A DNA stretch of 64,000 nucleotides from Rhodococcoides kroppenstedtii. Lineage in GTDB: Bacteria > Actinomycetota > Actinomycetes > Mycobacteriales > Mycobacteriaceae. The stretch is from the NCBI RefSeq assembly GCF_900111805.1, contig NZ_FOJN01000002.1:124001-188000 (forward strand), in the 5' to 3' direction. The position numbers were made by a program, and so were the translations under genes. The notes under the pieces are model-generated. The model did no database searches, was not told where the DNA came from, and saw only the letters and a list, made by a program, of their open reading frames with translations. Below, piece after piece: positions 7,464 through 15,739 of this stretch (its first letter is position 1; every line of letters begins with the position of its first letter).

Positions 7464-9356
7464 GTGACCCGCCGCAGGGACGGTGTCGTCGTCCGTGACC
7501 TCTACAGCCGCGACCGCGAGCTGATCGCCGTTCTGTTGGTGGTGCTGCTCATCGCCGTGGTGGTGGGTGTGGTGACGGTGTCCGCGGTGTGGGGCTCGAT
7601 GTTGGCCGGGACCGACCAAGCCGTCGGCTACAACCCCTTCGAGACGGTGTCGGGCCTGATCGGCGGTGATCTGATCTGGCCGACCGAGGCCACCGCGATC
7701 GCGGCGATCCTCGGTGCGCTCCTGGTTATCGGTACGGCGTTGGCCGGTGCTGCGGTCGCCCGCCGCCGCGGCGCGGCGCGTGATTGCCGCTCACCCGAGG
7801 GGTTGGCGAATCGGCGTGACCTGATCGCGGCGGGCATGACCGAGGACCGCGTGCGGCGCCGCGGTGCGGACAATCGCGCCCGCTACGCCCGCGCCGCGAC
7901 CGGCGGCGACACCGTGAGCCCCCGCAAGGGGCGCGGCGGAGACGATCGGTCGGTACCGACCACGGTGTTCGGGGCGCACCTGGGCGACGAGCGCACTTCC
8001 GGTGTCGGGGTGTGGTGCTCGCACGAGGACTCGGTGCTGTTCGAGGGCGCCGCCCAGATGGGCAAGACGTCCCTGGTGGCGGTCCCGAACGCCCTGCCGG
8101 CGCCGGGGGCGTTGGTGCTGTCGAGCACCAAAGCCGAGATCGTCTACCTGACGTGGCTGCCACGGTCGAAGCGGGGAACGGTGTCGGTGTTCGACCCGGA
8201 GAACATCTCCCGCTGGCCGAACCGCATCAAGTTCTCCGCCGTCGCCGGATGCCAGGACCCCGATGTGGCGATTCGGCGGGCGGCGGCGTTGGTGTCGGCC
8301 CGCCCGATGGAGGGAACGACCGGGGCGGATTTCTTCGAGGGTCGCGCCAAGACGATGCTGCGGTGCTACCTGCACGCCGCCGCGATCGCCGATCTCGGGT
8401 TGACGGCGGTGGCGCGGTGGTGCTCGTCGAAGGCCCCGGAGGAAGCGCTGCGGATCCTCGGTGAGCACCGGCCCGATTGGGCGGAAGCGCTGAGTGGCAT
8501 TCTCGATTCCCGCGCCGACAAGACCACCGACACCATCGTCCAGGTGCTCTCGTCGATCATGGAGCCACTGGCCTCCCCCGCCTTGCTTGCGGCGGTGGAC
8601 TGCCCGGCCGAGGAGTCGTTCGACGTCGCGGAGTTCGTGGCTACCAACACCGGCACGCTGTATCTGCTCTCCGAGGGCGACAACGAGTCCGTCGCCCCGT
8701 TCGTGGCGCTGCTGGCCGCGGAAGTGTTCAAGGTTGCCTCCGACTACTCGCAGACCTTGCCCGCCCGGCGGCTGGACCCGCCGCTGAAGATGATTCTCGA
8801 CGAGGTCAACAACGTCGCCCCGATCCCGGAGCTGCCGGAGAAGATGAGCGATTCCGGTGGCCGCGGGATCTCGTTGTGGTGCTTCACCCACAACCGGTCG
8901 CAGACCGAGAAGCGCTGGGGTCGAGAGGGTGCCGCGCTGTTCGTCGGGTCGGCGAACAGCCGGGTGGTGTTGCCCGGGCTGCTCGACACCGCCGCGCTGC
9001 GGGAGATCTCGACGCTGATCGGGCAGCGGGAAGAGCTGGTGCTGGGCGCCCCCGACGCTCGCCGTGGTCAGCCCGTCGGTGCGCAGCGGCAGGGGTCGCT
9101 GGTGGTGCGGCCGATCATGACCGAGAGCGCAATCCGGGAGCTTCCCGACAAGACCGCGGTGGTGATCCGACGCAACTGCAAAGCGGTGATGATCTCGATG
9201 CTCGGGTACTACGAAGATCCCGAGATCGCCGAGACGGTCGCCGAATCCGAGCGGTGGGCGCTGCGCAGCGTCGCAGCCGGCCGCGTCCTCACTCCCGACA
9301 CCGCCGCGGCGATCGAAGCGCCGACCACCGACCTGCACGCGGCCGGAGCACACTAG
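7464..9356 (+). CDS. VirD4/TraD-like conjugative coupling ATPase
   Basis: The 630-residue protein has two N-terminal membrane helices (ELIAVLLVVLLIAVVVGVV, about 14-32, and IAAILGALLVIGTALAGA, about 73-90), then a cytoplasmic FtsK/TraD-type ATPase. Walker A is GAAQMGKTSL (about 195), followed by LVLSSTKAEIVYLTW. Walker B is LKMILDEVNNVAPIP (about 440), and the TraM-recognition region SDSGGRGISLWCFTHNRSQTEKRWG follows it. Such proteins deliver relaxase-bound DNA to a type IV secretion channel. GTG 7464 (VTRRRDGVVV) is chosen because the open frame before it, from ATG 7284, looks non-coding. It is the only full-length conjugation gene here; the three genes after it are broken. AGGAGG just after its stop serves the DUF4913 pseudogene. 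Confidence 0.85.
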   Translation: MTRRRDGVVVRDLYSRDRELIAVLLVVLLIAVVVGVVTVSAVWGSMLAGTDQAVGYNPFETVSGLIGGDLIWPTEATAIAAILGALLVIGTALAGAAVARRRGAARDCRSPEGLANRRDLIAAGMTEDRVRRRGADNRARYARAATGGDTVSPRKGRGGDDRSVPTTVFGAHLGDERTSGVGVWCSHEDSVLFEGAAQMGKTSLVAVPNALPAPGALVLSSTKAEIVYLTWLPRSKRGTVSVFDPENISRWPNRIKFSAVAGCQDPDVAIRRAAALVSARPMEGTTGADFFEGRAKTMLRCYLHAAAIADLGLTAVARWCSSKAPEEALRILGEHRPDWAEALSGILDSRADKTTDTIVQVLSSIMEPLASPALLAAVDCPAEESFDVAEFVATNTGTLYLLSEGDNESVAPFVALLAAEVFKVASDYSQTLPARRLDPPLKMILDEVNNVAPIPELPEKMSDSGGRGISLWCFTHNRSQTEKRWGREGAALFVGSANSRVVLPGLLDTAALREISTLIGQREELVLGAPDARRGQPVGAQRQGSLVVRPIMTESAIRELPDKTAVVIRRNCKAVMISMLGYYEDPEIAETVAESERWALRSVAAGRVLTPDTAAAIEAPTTDLHAAGAH

Positions 9357-9370
9357 GAGGCGATGCACCT

Positions 9371-9835
9371 GTGAGCGAGTACGACGACCCCTGACGACGG
9401 GCCGGGCGTCGAGGACAACCCAGCGGTGTCCTATCGGTGGGCTGACCTCGACGCAGACGCAGCAAACGCGCTGTAGGCCCGGGTGTCGGTGTGGGTGTGG
9501 AGTGGTTCCGCCGCCGGTACCCGTTCCCGCCGGATCTGGCGATCCCGCCGTGCTGGTTCCTCCACAGTATCGCCGTCGAGGAGTTGACGGCACTGATGGT
9601 CGCCTACGACGCTGCGTACGACCAGCCCGAGCCGGGATCGGACCTGGCGGCGTGGCACGTGATGTGGTGCCACCCGACGCTCGCCCGCCTCGGTGACCTC
9701 GCCCGGTGGGACGAGTGCTCCCACACCACTGTCGACGGCTGCGCGTACGTCACGGCGACGGTCGTCGAGGACGTCGAGGGTCTCGTCGGCGTCGTCTACG
9801 ACGACGTTCTTGGCCGCGATCCGGCACCCGACTAG
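9371..9835 (+). pseudogene. DUF4913 gene with frameshifts and a nonsense codon
   Basis: The gene starts at GTG 9371 behind AGGAGG but reads only VSEYDDP before TGA 9392. Shifting to the next frame gives DDGPGVEDNPAVSYRWADLD up to ADAANAL, then TAG. A second shift leads into the long tail starting WFRRRYPFPPDLAIPPCWFL and continuing EELTALMVAYDAAYDQPEPG. That order (YRW-DLD, then a tryptophan-rich stretch, PPCW, EELTAL) is the DUF4913 family, which accompanies conjugation genes on actinobacterial plasmids and ICEs. At least two frameshifts and a TGG-to-TAG-type change are needed to restore it, so I call it dead. ATG 9491 alone could give a 114-residue remnant. Confidence 0.7.
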
Positions 9836-9933
9836 ATCATCGACACCAGCCCACAAGCCCGGTCTGACATAGAAGAGCCGGGTTCGTGAGATGCGCTGAC
9901 GGCGTTCTGACCGAAATCGGGGGTGAACGCGGG

Positions 9934-10945
9934 TCAAAAACGGACGTAGTCGTTGTACTCGAAGCAATAGACGAGGACGGCGAGACCGACGAAGTCGTTG
10001 GCCTCGGTCCGTGTGTATCCGCCGGTTCGTTGTGCGATCTCGGATGCGGCCAGGATGGCGTTGGCTGGGTCGGGCGAGTTGGCGATTGTTCGGCACGTCG
10101 TCTTTGCAGTTGATACCGCCTGCGCTGGAGACGAGTAGTCGACGCCAAGGCTGGTGAGCGTCGAGACGAACAGTGCGTCGGTCGACGGTGCGGCGGCTGT
10201 CGTACTGCGCGTCGACGAGGGCGAAACTGTTCGAACAGGTGCCGTGGGCGGGGACGTTGGAGCTGACGAGGTCAACGAGGAGGCTGGCGAGGTCGAAAAC
10301 GTGGTTGTTGTGACTGGTTCGGCCGTCACCTCTTTGTCTCCCGTTGTCCGGATGAACGGGACCATGAGAGCGATGAGACCGGTTGCGGCCGTTCCGGCCG
10401 CAACCAGAATCCACCTCCGGCGGGGACGCGTCGGTGTCGATGGCGGACGCGTCTGGGTCGTCGTTGGCGCGTGCGTCGCCGATCGTGGGGCTGCCCCCGC
10501 CGAACTGGTGATGCCCGGTACGGCGTTGCGCCTGGACTTCGACCTCATCGAGGTGGGGGTCGGGCGCCGTTCCACTCTCTAGAAGGGCCGAATCCAGATC
10601 GGGGCTCGGCACCGCGTTCAGACCAGCGGCTCTTTGGTGCAGCTCGGGTACATAGATCCGAGCTTCAGCGAGTCCGTCCTCGGCCGAGACTCGCACAGTC
10701 AACGTTCGTTCCGAGACTTTCCCCGACCCGATGTCTGTCACGGCTAGCTCGAATTCGATCGATCCACTGTCGGCCCCATTCGGATACAGCACCACCGATC
10801 GCAATGCCGAGAAGCGCACCGAGAGGGTGCCCTTCAGCGGGGAATCGAATGCCTCGAAGATGAGGGTGATCACGTCGGCGGAGACGATCAAGCCACCGTC
10901 GACCGTCGAGTACCACTGCTCACTGTCGCCGCTAACGCCTGCCAT
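9934..10945 (-). pseudogene. PH-like domain / transmembrane / DUF732 protein, frameshifted
   Basis: From ATG 10945 (MAGVSGDSEQWYSTVDGGLI) the first frame gives about 110 residues of a DUF4429/PH-like beta domain (IFEAFDSPLKGTLSVRFSAL, ELAVTDIGSGKVSERTLTVR). An acidic linker follows whose third positions stay G/C-rich to about 10415. The continuation is in another frame: PRRRWILVAAGTAATGLIAL (membrane helix), a Thr/Ser-rich stalk, then a DUF732 domain (DALFVSTLTSLGVDYSSPAQ, CRTIA, YTRTEANDFV, VYCFEY) ending at 9934. DUF732 is a secreted-protein domain of mycolic-acid bacteria. One indel near 10400-10430 would fuse the two parts. Two separate overlapping genes are the alternative, but the second would lack a sensible start. 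Confidence 0.55.
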
Positions 10946-11077
10946 GCGGGGGTCCTTACTCGACTGGCCGACAGTGGTCGCCCAATGGCACCCCAATACC
11001 CTGGTTTCGCATCCGCACAAAGGGGCGTTACAGCAATCCGGATAGCTGTTCGAACGCCCGTGTGCGCGCAGCGCCGC

Positions 11078-13193
11078 TCATAATTCGAGTTCGTTGCCAC
11101 CTCGCTCTCGCTGCGCGTGCTGCACCGCCTGCCGTTGCTGCTGACGTTGGAGCTGCTCGGCCTGCGCCGCGATGTGGGCGACGTCGCGGTCCCGGTCCCC
11201 GTCCCCGTCCCGCACCTCTGCGCCCCGTTCCGGCGCCGCAGCCTCCCGGACCCGCTGCTCGGCCTGGGCGGTGGGCTCGTCGAGGTTGGAGCGGCGCTGC
11301 ACTTCGGCACTGATCCCGCGGGTGCGATTGGCGACGACGCCGCGTTCGGTACAGACGAGCTCGAACGCGCGGTCCGCCCGCCGTACGGTCGCGGCGTCTC
11401 GGCAAGCGGCCGCCTCGATGCGGTCATCGATCGTCTGTGCCGAGCGCTGCGCCGCGGCGACGATGGCATCCCGCTGAGCGCGCGGCGGTGCGGCGGCGGC
11501 GCGCCGAAGCTGTTCCTCGGCCTCGAAACGGGCGGCGATGAGTCGGTCCCGCTCGGCGGTGTGCGCGGCGATCCGTCCACGGGCGTCCGCTTTCGCCGCG
11601 TCGGCGAACCGGCCTGCGGAGGCGAGGTCGCCGGTCGCGGCGTCCAGGGCGCGGACGGTGTCGGTGAACTTGGCGTTGAGTTGCTCTTTGCGTGCTCGGG
11701 CGCGGGGAGTTCAGCGACGGCGGCGGCCGGGGCGGCGAGACGCTGGTGTTCGTCGCGGATCGCGGCGACGGACCGGCCGGTGATGGCGGCGGCTTTCCCG
11801 GTGCGGGCGAGTCGGGCTTGCTGGTCGAGGGTGGCGCGGTGCCGTGCTGCTGCGGATGCGGCGGCGTCGAGTTCGTCGCGGGTGAGCATGCGCACGGGGT
11901 CGGCCGTCACGTCGACGACGACCCGGGGGTCGATCCGGCGGTCGGCGGCGACGTCGCGTCGGACAGGCGCCACGTCGGTAACACGGGAGGCCGCGTCGCG
12001 GTCTCGAACCGCAGGGAGGTCGAGGTAGTCGCGTAGCTCGTCGGTGTACTCCGCGAGCTCGGGGTCGGCGACGCGGCCGCGGTCTAGCAACGCGGTCGCC
12101 GCACTGCGGGCGGCGTACTCGAGAACGGGGTCACCGCCGCCGACGTCGGCGCGGTCGAGGCCGGCGGCGAGGTCGGCGACCCGGCGGGAGAGGTCCGTCC
12201 AGTCACGGTCGGTGAAATCGGCGGCGACGGTCACCAGCACCGTCCGGCGCACCGCGTCGAGCGCGTCGGCGTCGACGAGGCGCGCACCGCGTTCCGATAC
12301 GCCTGGTCCTGCGGGTGGGTGTAGTCGAGGTCGGTGGTCCACTGGGTGTCGGCGCCGTGGGGGTCGATGATCGCGGCGACGGTGTTCTCGGCGAACGCGC
12401 GTAGTTCGGTGTCGGCGCCGGGGTGCTCGGGCGGCAGCACCGGCAGTGTCGACCCCTTCTTGGGCAGCTCGACGGTTTTGAGGCGGGCGAGGATCGCGAC
12501 GGGGACGTTGCGGGCGGTGTGCAGGTCGGGGTCACCGAGCAGGTCGATCACCACGTTGCGGTTGGCGCCGCGCGCGAGGACGTCGCGGACACCGGCGACG
12601 GCGGCGTCCCACTCCCGCTGCCCGGTCGTGGCGGTGTGGATGGCGTTCGGCAGCGTCGCGGACAGTAGGTGCCGGGCGTGGGCGTCGCCGAGCTTGACCA
12701 CGGCGGTGTCGTAGTAGTCGCGGAACCGGTGCTGGTCCGACGCGCGGGCCAACTCGTCGCGTAGGTGCTCGGTGGCGGCGCGTTTTTCGCCGTCGCGGGC
12801 GAGGATCGACTCGAACACTCCGCGGGCAGCTGATCTTGGCGCCGCGGGAGTTGATGGCGTGCAGGGCGTCTCGGTGCTGCTTCTCGACCTTTTACGCCGC
12901 ATGCCCGGCCGAATACGGCCGGTAGACCAGGGTGAGGCGTTTGCGGGGCAGGTCGTCGTGCGGGGCGAGCAGCGGTTTGAGGACGGTGTCGGCGAACACC
13001 GACGCGGTGGTGCGGCCATCTCCCATACCACCGACGTCGCGCCGTCGTGCCGGTAGTGACCCCACTCGGTGCGGGCCCGGCCGGGTCCGGCGTCCTCCCA
13101 CGCCACCCCGTGCGGTTGTTCGGCGATGTCGAGTTCCTCGAAGTCGTTTTCCGTCGACGCCCAACCGAGGACGGCGGCGGAGATCGTGGCCAC
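11078..13193 (-). pseudogene. Degenerate conjugation gene: SCO6880-like start, relaxase-like C-terminal region
   Basis: Coding signal runs from GTG 13193 to TGA 11078 but hops between frames at about 13010, 12840, 12285 and 11695, with an in-frame TAA near 12890. The pieces in order are: TENDFEELDIAEQPHGVAWE and TSVVWEMAAPP; FADTVLKPLLAPHDDLPRKR then LTLVYRPYSAGHAA, resembling the TVL-RLL-P-RKRVTLLYRP block of SCO6880-type conjugation membrane proteins; LLGDPDLHTARNVPVAILAR, resembling the C-terminal helical region of actinobacterial MobF relaxases; then Arg/Glu/Ala-rich coiled coil ending GGNELEL. Two genes may have been joined by a deletion. Family assignment is by pattern memory and is tentative; the repeated frame changes are plain to see. 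Confidence 0.5.
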
Positions 13194-13266
13194 CGCACAC
13201 CGCTCCTACAACCCGTCGACGGGCCACCTTGACGTTCGAACGGCGGACGGCTTTACTGGAGATAGT

Positions 13267-13282
13267 TCGAAAACATGTTCGA
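13267..13282. promoter_or_regulatory. LexA/SOS box upstream of imuA'
   Basis: TCGAAAACATGTTCGA matches the actinobacterial SOS box TCGAAC-N4-GTTCGA at 15 of 16 positions including the spacer. It lies 41 bp before the chosen imuA' start (ATG 13323). The longer reading of imuA' from 13275 would start inside this box, so it was rejected. LexA repression with DNA-damage induction is the established control of imuA'-imuB in mycobacteria. Confidence 0.85.
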
Positions 13283-13322
13283 ATTCTCGGTCTTCCCCCG
13301 AGTCTCGATCCGGGGAGTGAGT

Positions 13323-14159
13323 ATGCCTGTTTCCGTCGATCTGGACGGTCTCGACGGTCTGTCGCGCAGCGAGCGGATCGCCGTGCTGCGGCGCCGCATC
13401 AGCGGTGCGGCCGGCCCCGCTGCTGCATCCCCCGCCGCCCCTGTCACGTCCACGGCCCCTGTCACGTCCACGGCCCCTGTCACGTCCACGGCCACCGCCC
13501 CGGTTCTCGAGCCCGTGCCCACCGCGGCGCAGCGCCCCACCCGGCCCGTCCTTCCGGTCCCGAGCGCGTTGTCGGCGCTGCTGCCGGAGGGCGGGCTGGC
13601 CCGCGGCTCGGTGGTCGCGGTGTCCGGGGCGGGCTCGCTGCTCACCGGCATCCTGGCGTCGGTCACGGCGTCCGGGCGGCACGCGGCGGTGATCGGAATG
13701 CCGCGGCTCGGTCTGCTCGCGGCAGCGGAGATGGGTGCTCAGCTCCACCGGCTGGCGTTGGTGCCGAATCCCGGGTCGGATCCGGTGGAGGTGGCGGCCG
13801 TGTTGCTGGACGGCATCGATCTGGTGGTGCTCGGCCTGGGCGGGTCCGCCGTGCCGCCGTCACGGGCGCGCGCGGTGGTGGCGCGGGCTCGCGCCAAGGG
13901 CGCCACGCTCGTCGTCACCGACGGTCGGTGGGACGGGGCGGAACTCACCCTGTCCGCGCGCGTCGACGGGTACGACGGCCCGGGGTCCGGGGATCGCCGC
14001 GGTCGTGGGCGGGTGCGGGCGGTGCGGTTGGGCGTCGAGGTGCAGGGTCGGGCGATTCGGCCGCGCACGGGTCGTCTCGTCGTCGCGTCGGCGGGGGAGG
14101 GCGTCGAGTGGTCGACCGCTCGGGAGAGCGGTCCGACGATGACGGCGCTGTCGTCGTGA
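13323..14159 (+). CDS. imuA': ImuA', mutasome accessory protein
   Basis: The 278-residue protein is a distant RecA relative that in mycobacteria joins ImuB and DnaE2 in the damage-inducible mutagenic complex. The start MPVSVDLDGLDGLSRSERIA is typical of actinobacterial ImuA'. A disordered Ala/Pro/Thr segment follows, including three exact APVTST repeats. The RecA-like core begins SALLPEGGLARGSVVAVSGA; its P-loop position reads GAGSLLTG, lacking the usual GKT, as expected for ImuA'. Further on are GMPRLGLLAAAEMGAQL and DLVVLGLGG. The stop TGA overlaps the GTG of imuB (GTGA), so the two are translationally coupled. The gene sits behind an SOS box. Confidence 0.85.
   Translation: MPVSVDLDGLDGLSRSERIAVLRRRISGAAGPAAASPAAPVTSTAPVTSTAPVTSTATAPVLEPVPTAAQRPTRPVLPVPSALSALLPEGGLARGSVVAVSGAGSLLTGILASVTASGRHAAVIGMPRLGLLAAAEMGAQLHRLALVPNPGSDPVEVAAVLLDGIDLVVLGLGGSAVPPSRARAVVARARAKGATLVVTDGRWDGAELTLSARVDGYDGPGSGDRRGRGRVRAVRLGVEVQGRAIRPRTGRLVVASAGEGVEWSTARESGPTMTALSS
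13437..13490 (+). repeat. Three exact 18-bp tandem repeats inside imuA'
   Basis: The unit GCCCCTGTCACGTCCACG occurs three times head to tail (13437, 13455, 13473) and encodes APVTST x3 in the disordered N-terminal linker of ImuA'. The length is a multiple of three, so copy-number change would not break the frame. Confidence 0.9.
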
Positions 14160-15739
14160 CCGGCCCGCAGAAACGACGCGCCCGGGTGCTCGCCGTGTGG
14201 TGTCCCGACTGGCCGGCGGTCGCGGCGGCGGCCGCGGCGAACGTCCCCGCGTCCGCGCCGGTGGCCGTCGTCTCGGCCAATCGGGTGGTCGCCTGCTCCG
14301 CCACGGCCCGGACGGCCGGGGTCCGGCGCGGCGGGACGCGCCGCGAATCGCAGGCACGATGCCCGGAACTGCATGTGGCACGGGCGGATCCGGACCGTGA
14401 CGCGCGATCGTTCGAGCCGGTGGCCGCCGCGGTGGACGAGCTGATTCCGGGAATCGAGGTGCTGCGTCCGGGTCTGCTGCTGCTCTCGGCGCGGGGAGCG
14501 GCGCGGTACTTCGGGTCGGAGGAGAGCGCGGCCGAACGCCTCGTCGACGCGGTCGCCGCCGTCGGAGTGGAGTGCCAGGTGGGCATCGCCGACGAGGTCT
14601 CCACGGCGGTGATCGCCGCGCGGCACGGCATGATCGTGCCCGCCGGCGACGGCGCCGGATTTCTCGCGCCGCTGCCGGTGGCGGAGTTGTCGGCGGAGCC
14701 GTCGCTCGCGGCGCCGGACCGGGTGGATCTGGTGGACCTGCTGGTGCGGCTCGGGTTGCGCTCGATCGGGGACTTCGCGGCGCTCTCGCCGGTCGACGTG
14801 GCGTCGCGGTTCGGGACCGATGCCGTGGCGGCGCATCGCAGCGCGCGGGGGGAACCGGAACGTCCGCCGTCGGCGCGGGTGGTGCCGCCGGATCTCGACG
14901 TCGAGTACCACTGCGACCCGCCGTTGGACCGGGTGGACGCCGCCGCGTTCGCCGGCCGCGCGCTGGCGGAGAAGTTGCACGTCGCGCTGTCGGCGGCCGC
15001 GGTCGCCTGCACTCGGCTGCTGGTGCAGGCCCGTACCGCGAACGGCGAGCATCTCTCCCGCACCTGGCGGTGCGCCGAGCCGCTCACCCCGGAGGGCACC
15101 GCGGATCGGGTGCGGTGGCAACTCGACGGGTGGCTCACCGGGCGCAGCGGCAGCAAGCCCACCGCCGGAGTGGTGGTGCTGCGGCTCGAACCGGTCGAGG
15201 TGGTCAGCGCCGGCGCGCTGCAACTCGGACTGTGGGGTGGGGTCGGTGACGAGGACGAGCGCGCACGACGCGCGTTGGTGCGGGTGCAGGGCCTGCTCGG
15301 TGGGGAGGCGGTGCAGGTGGGCGTGCTCAGCGGCGGCCGTGGTCCGGCCGAGCGGGTGACGGTGGTGCCGTGGGGCGACGAGCCGGTTCCCGACGCCGAT
15401 CCGGCCGCACCCTGGCCGGGTCGGCTGCCGTCGCCGTCACCCACCGCCCTCACCACCACGCGTCCGGAGATCACCCTGGTGGGCGCGGCGGGGGAGCCGG
15501 TCGGGGTGACCGAGCGGGGGATGTTCGATCGGGACCCGGCGGTGCTGACGTGGGGGTCGAGTTCGTGGTCGCTGCACGGGTGGGCCGGCCCGTGGTGCGT
15601 TGACGAGCGGTGGTGGGACCCGGGTGCGGCGTCCACGGCGCGGCAGGTGGCGCGGGCACAGATGATGCTCGAGGACGCGCGCGCGGTGCTGGTCCTGCAC
15701 GACGGAGGACGATGGTTCGTGGAGGGCATCTACGAATGA
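14156..15739 (+). CDS. imuB: ImuB, catalytically inactive Y-family polymerase homologue
   Basis: The 527-residue protein starts VTGPQKRRARVLAVWCPDWP. The WCPDWP motif sits where active Y-family polymerases have the D-x-D metal site, and the SIDE acidic motif is replaced by LLLLSARGAARYFG, so it should not polymerise. The Y-family fold is otherwise kept (QVGIADEVSTAVIAARHGM, VDLLVRLGLRSIGDFAALSP, AFAGRALAEKLHVALSAAAV). The C-terminal 200 residues match the ImuB-specific region (LWGG, then WPGRLPSPSPT, then WSLHGWAGPW and RWWDP). In mycobacteria ImuB is the hub that binds the beta clamp, ImuA' and DnaE2. It overlaps imuA' (GTGA) and dinB (ATGA). The frame is open far upstream of 14156, but only as antisense to the conjugation pseudogene. 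Confidence 0.9.
   Translation: MTGPQKRRARVLAVWCPDWPAVAAAAAANVPASAPVAVVSANRVVACSATARTAGVRRGGTRRESQARCPELHVARADPDRDARSFEPVAAAVDELIPGIEVLRPGLLLLSARGAARYFGSEESAAERLVDAVAAVGVECQVGIADEVSTAVIAARHGMIVPAGDGAGFLAPLPVAELSAEPSLAAPDRVDLVDLLVRLGLRSIGDFAALSPVDVASRFGTDAVAAHRSARGEPERPPSARVVPPDLDVEYHCDPPLDRVDAAAFAGRALAEKLHVALSAAAVACTRLLVQARTANGEHLSRTWRCAEPLTPEGTADRVRWQLDGWLTGRSGSKPTAGVVVLRLEPVEVVSAGALQLGLWGGVGDEDERARRALVRVQGLLGGEAVQVGVLSGGRGPAERVTVVPWGDEPVPDADPAAPWPGRLPSPSPTALTTTRPEITLVGAAGEPVGVTERGMFDRDPAVLTWGSSSWSLHGWAGPWCVDERWWDPGAASTARQVARAQMMLEDARAVLVLHDGGRWFVEGIYE

Noticed and set aside
11185..11215. GGTCCCCGTCCCC-type short repeat
   Set aside because: It is low-complexity coding for a Gly-Asp/Arg-Asp run in the pseudogene and too short to be meaningful.
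11117..12028. 303-codon plus-strand ORF in the conjugation pseudogene
   Set aside because: The minus-strand frames carry the coiled-coil and relaxase-like signal; the plus frame is a mirror of it.
1..13200. tRNA attachment site, integrase or flanking direct repeats for the accessory island
   Set aside because: I looked for cloverleaf-like ends and integrase motifs on both strands and found none in the window.
13275..13322. Longer imuA' start at ATG 13275
   Set aside because: It would begin inside the SOS box, and the added residues do not resemble ImuA'.
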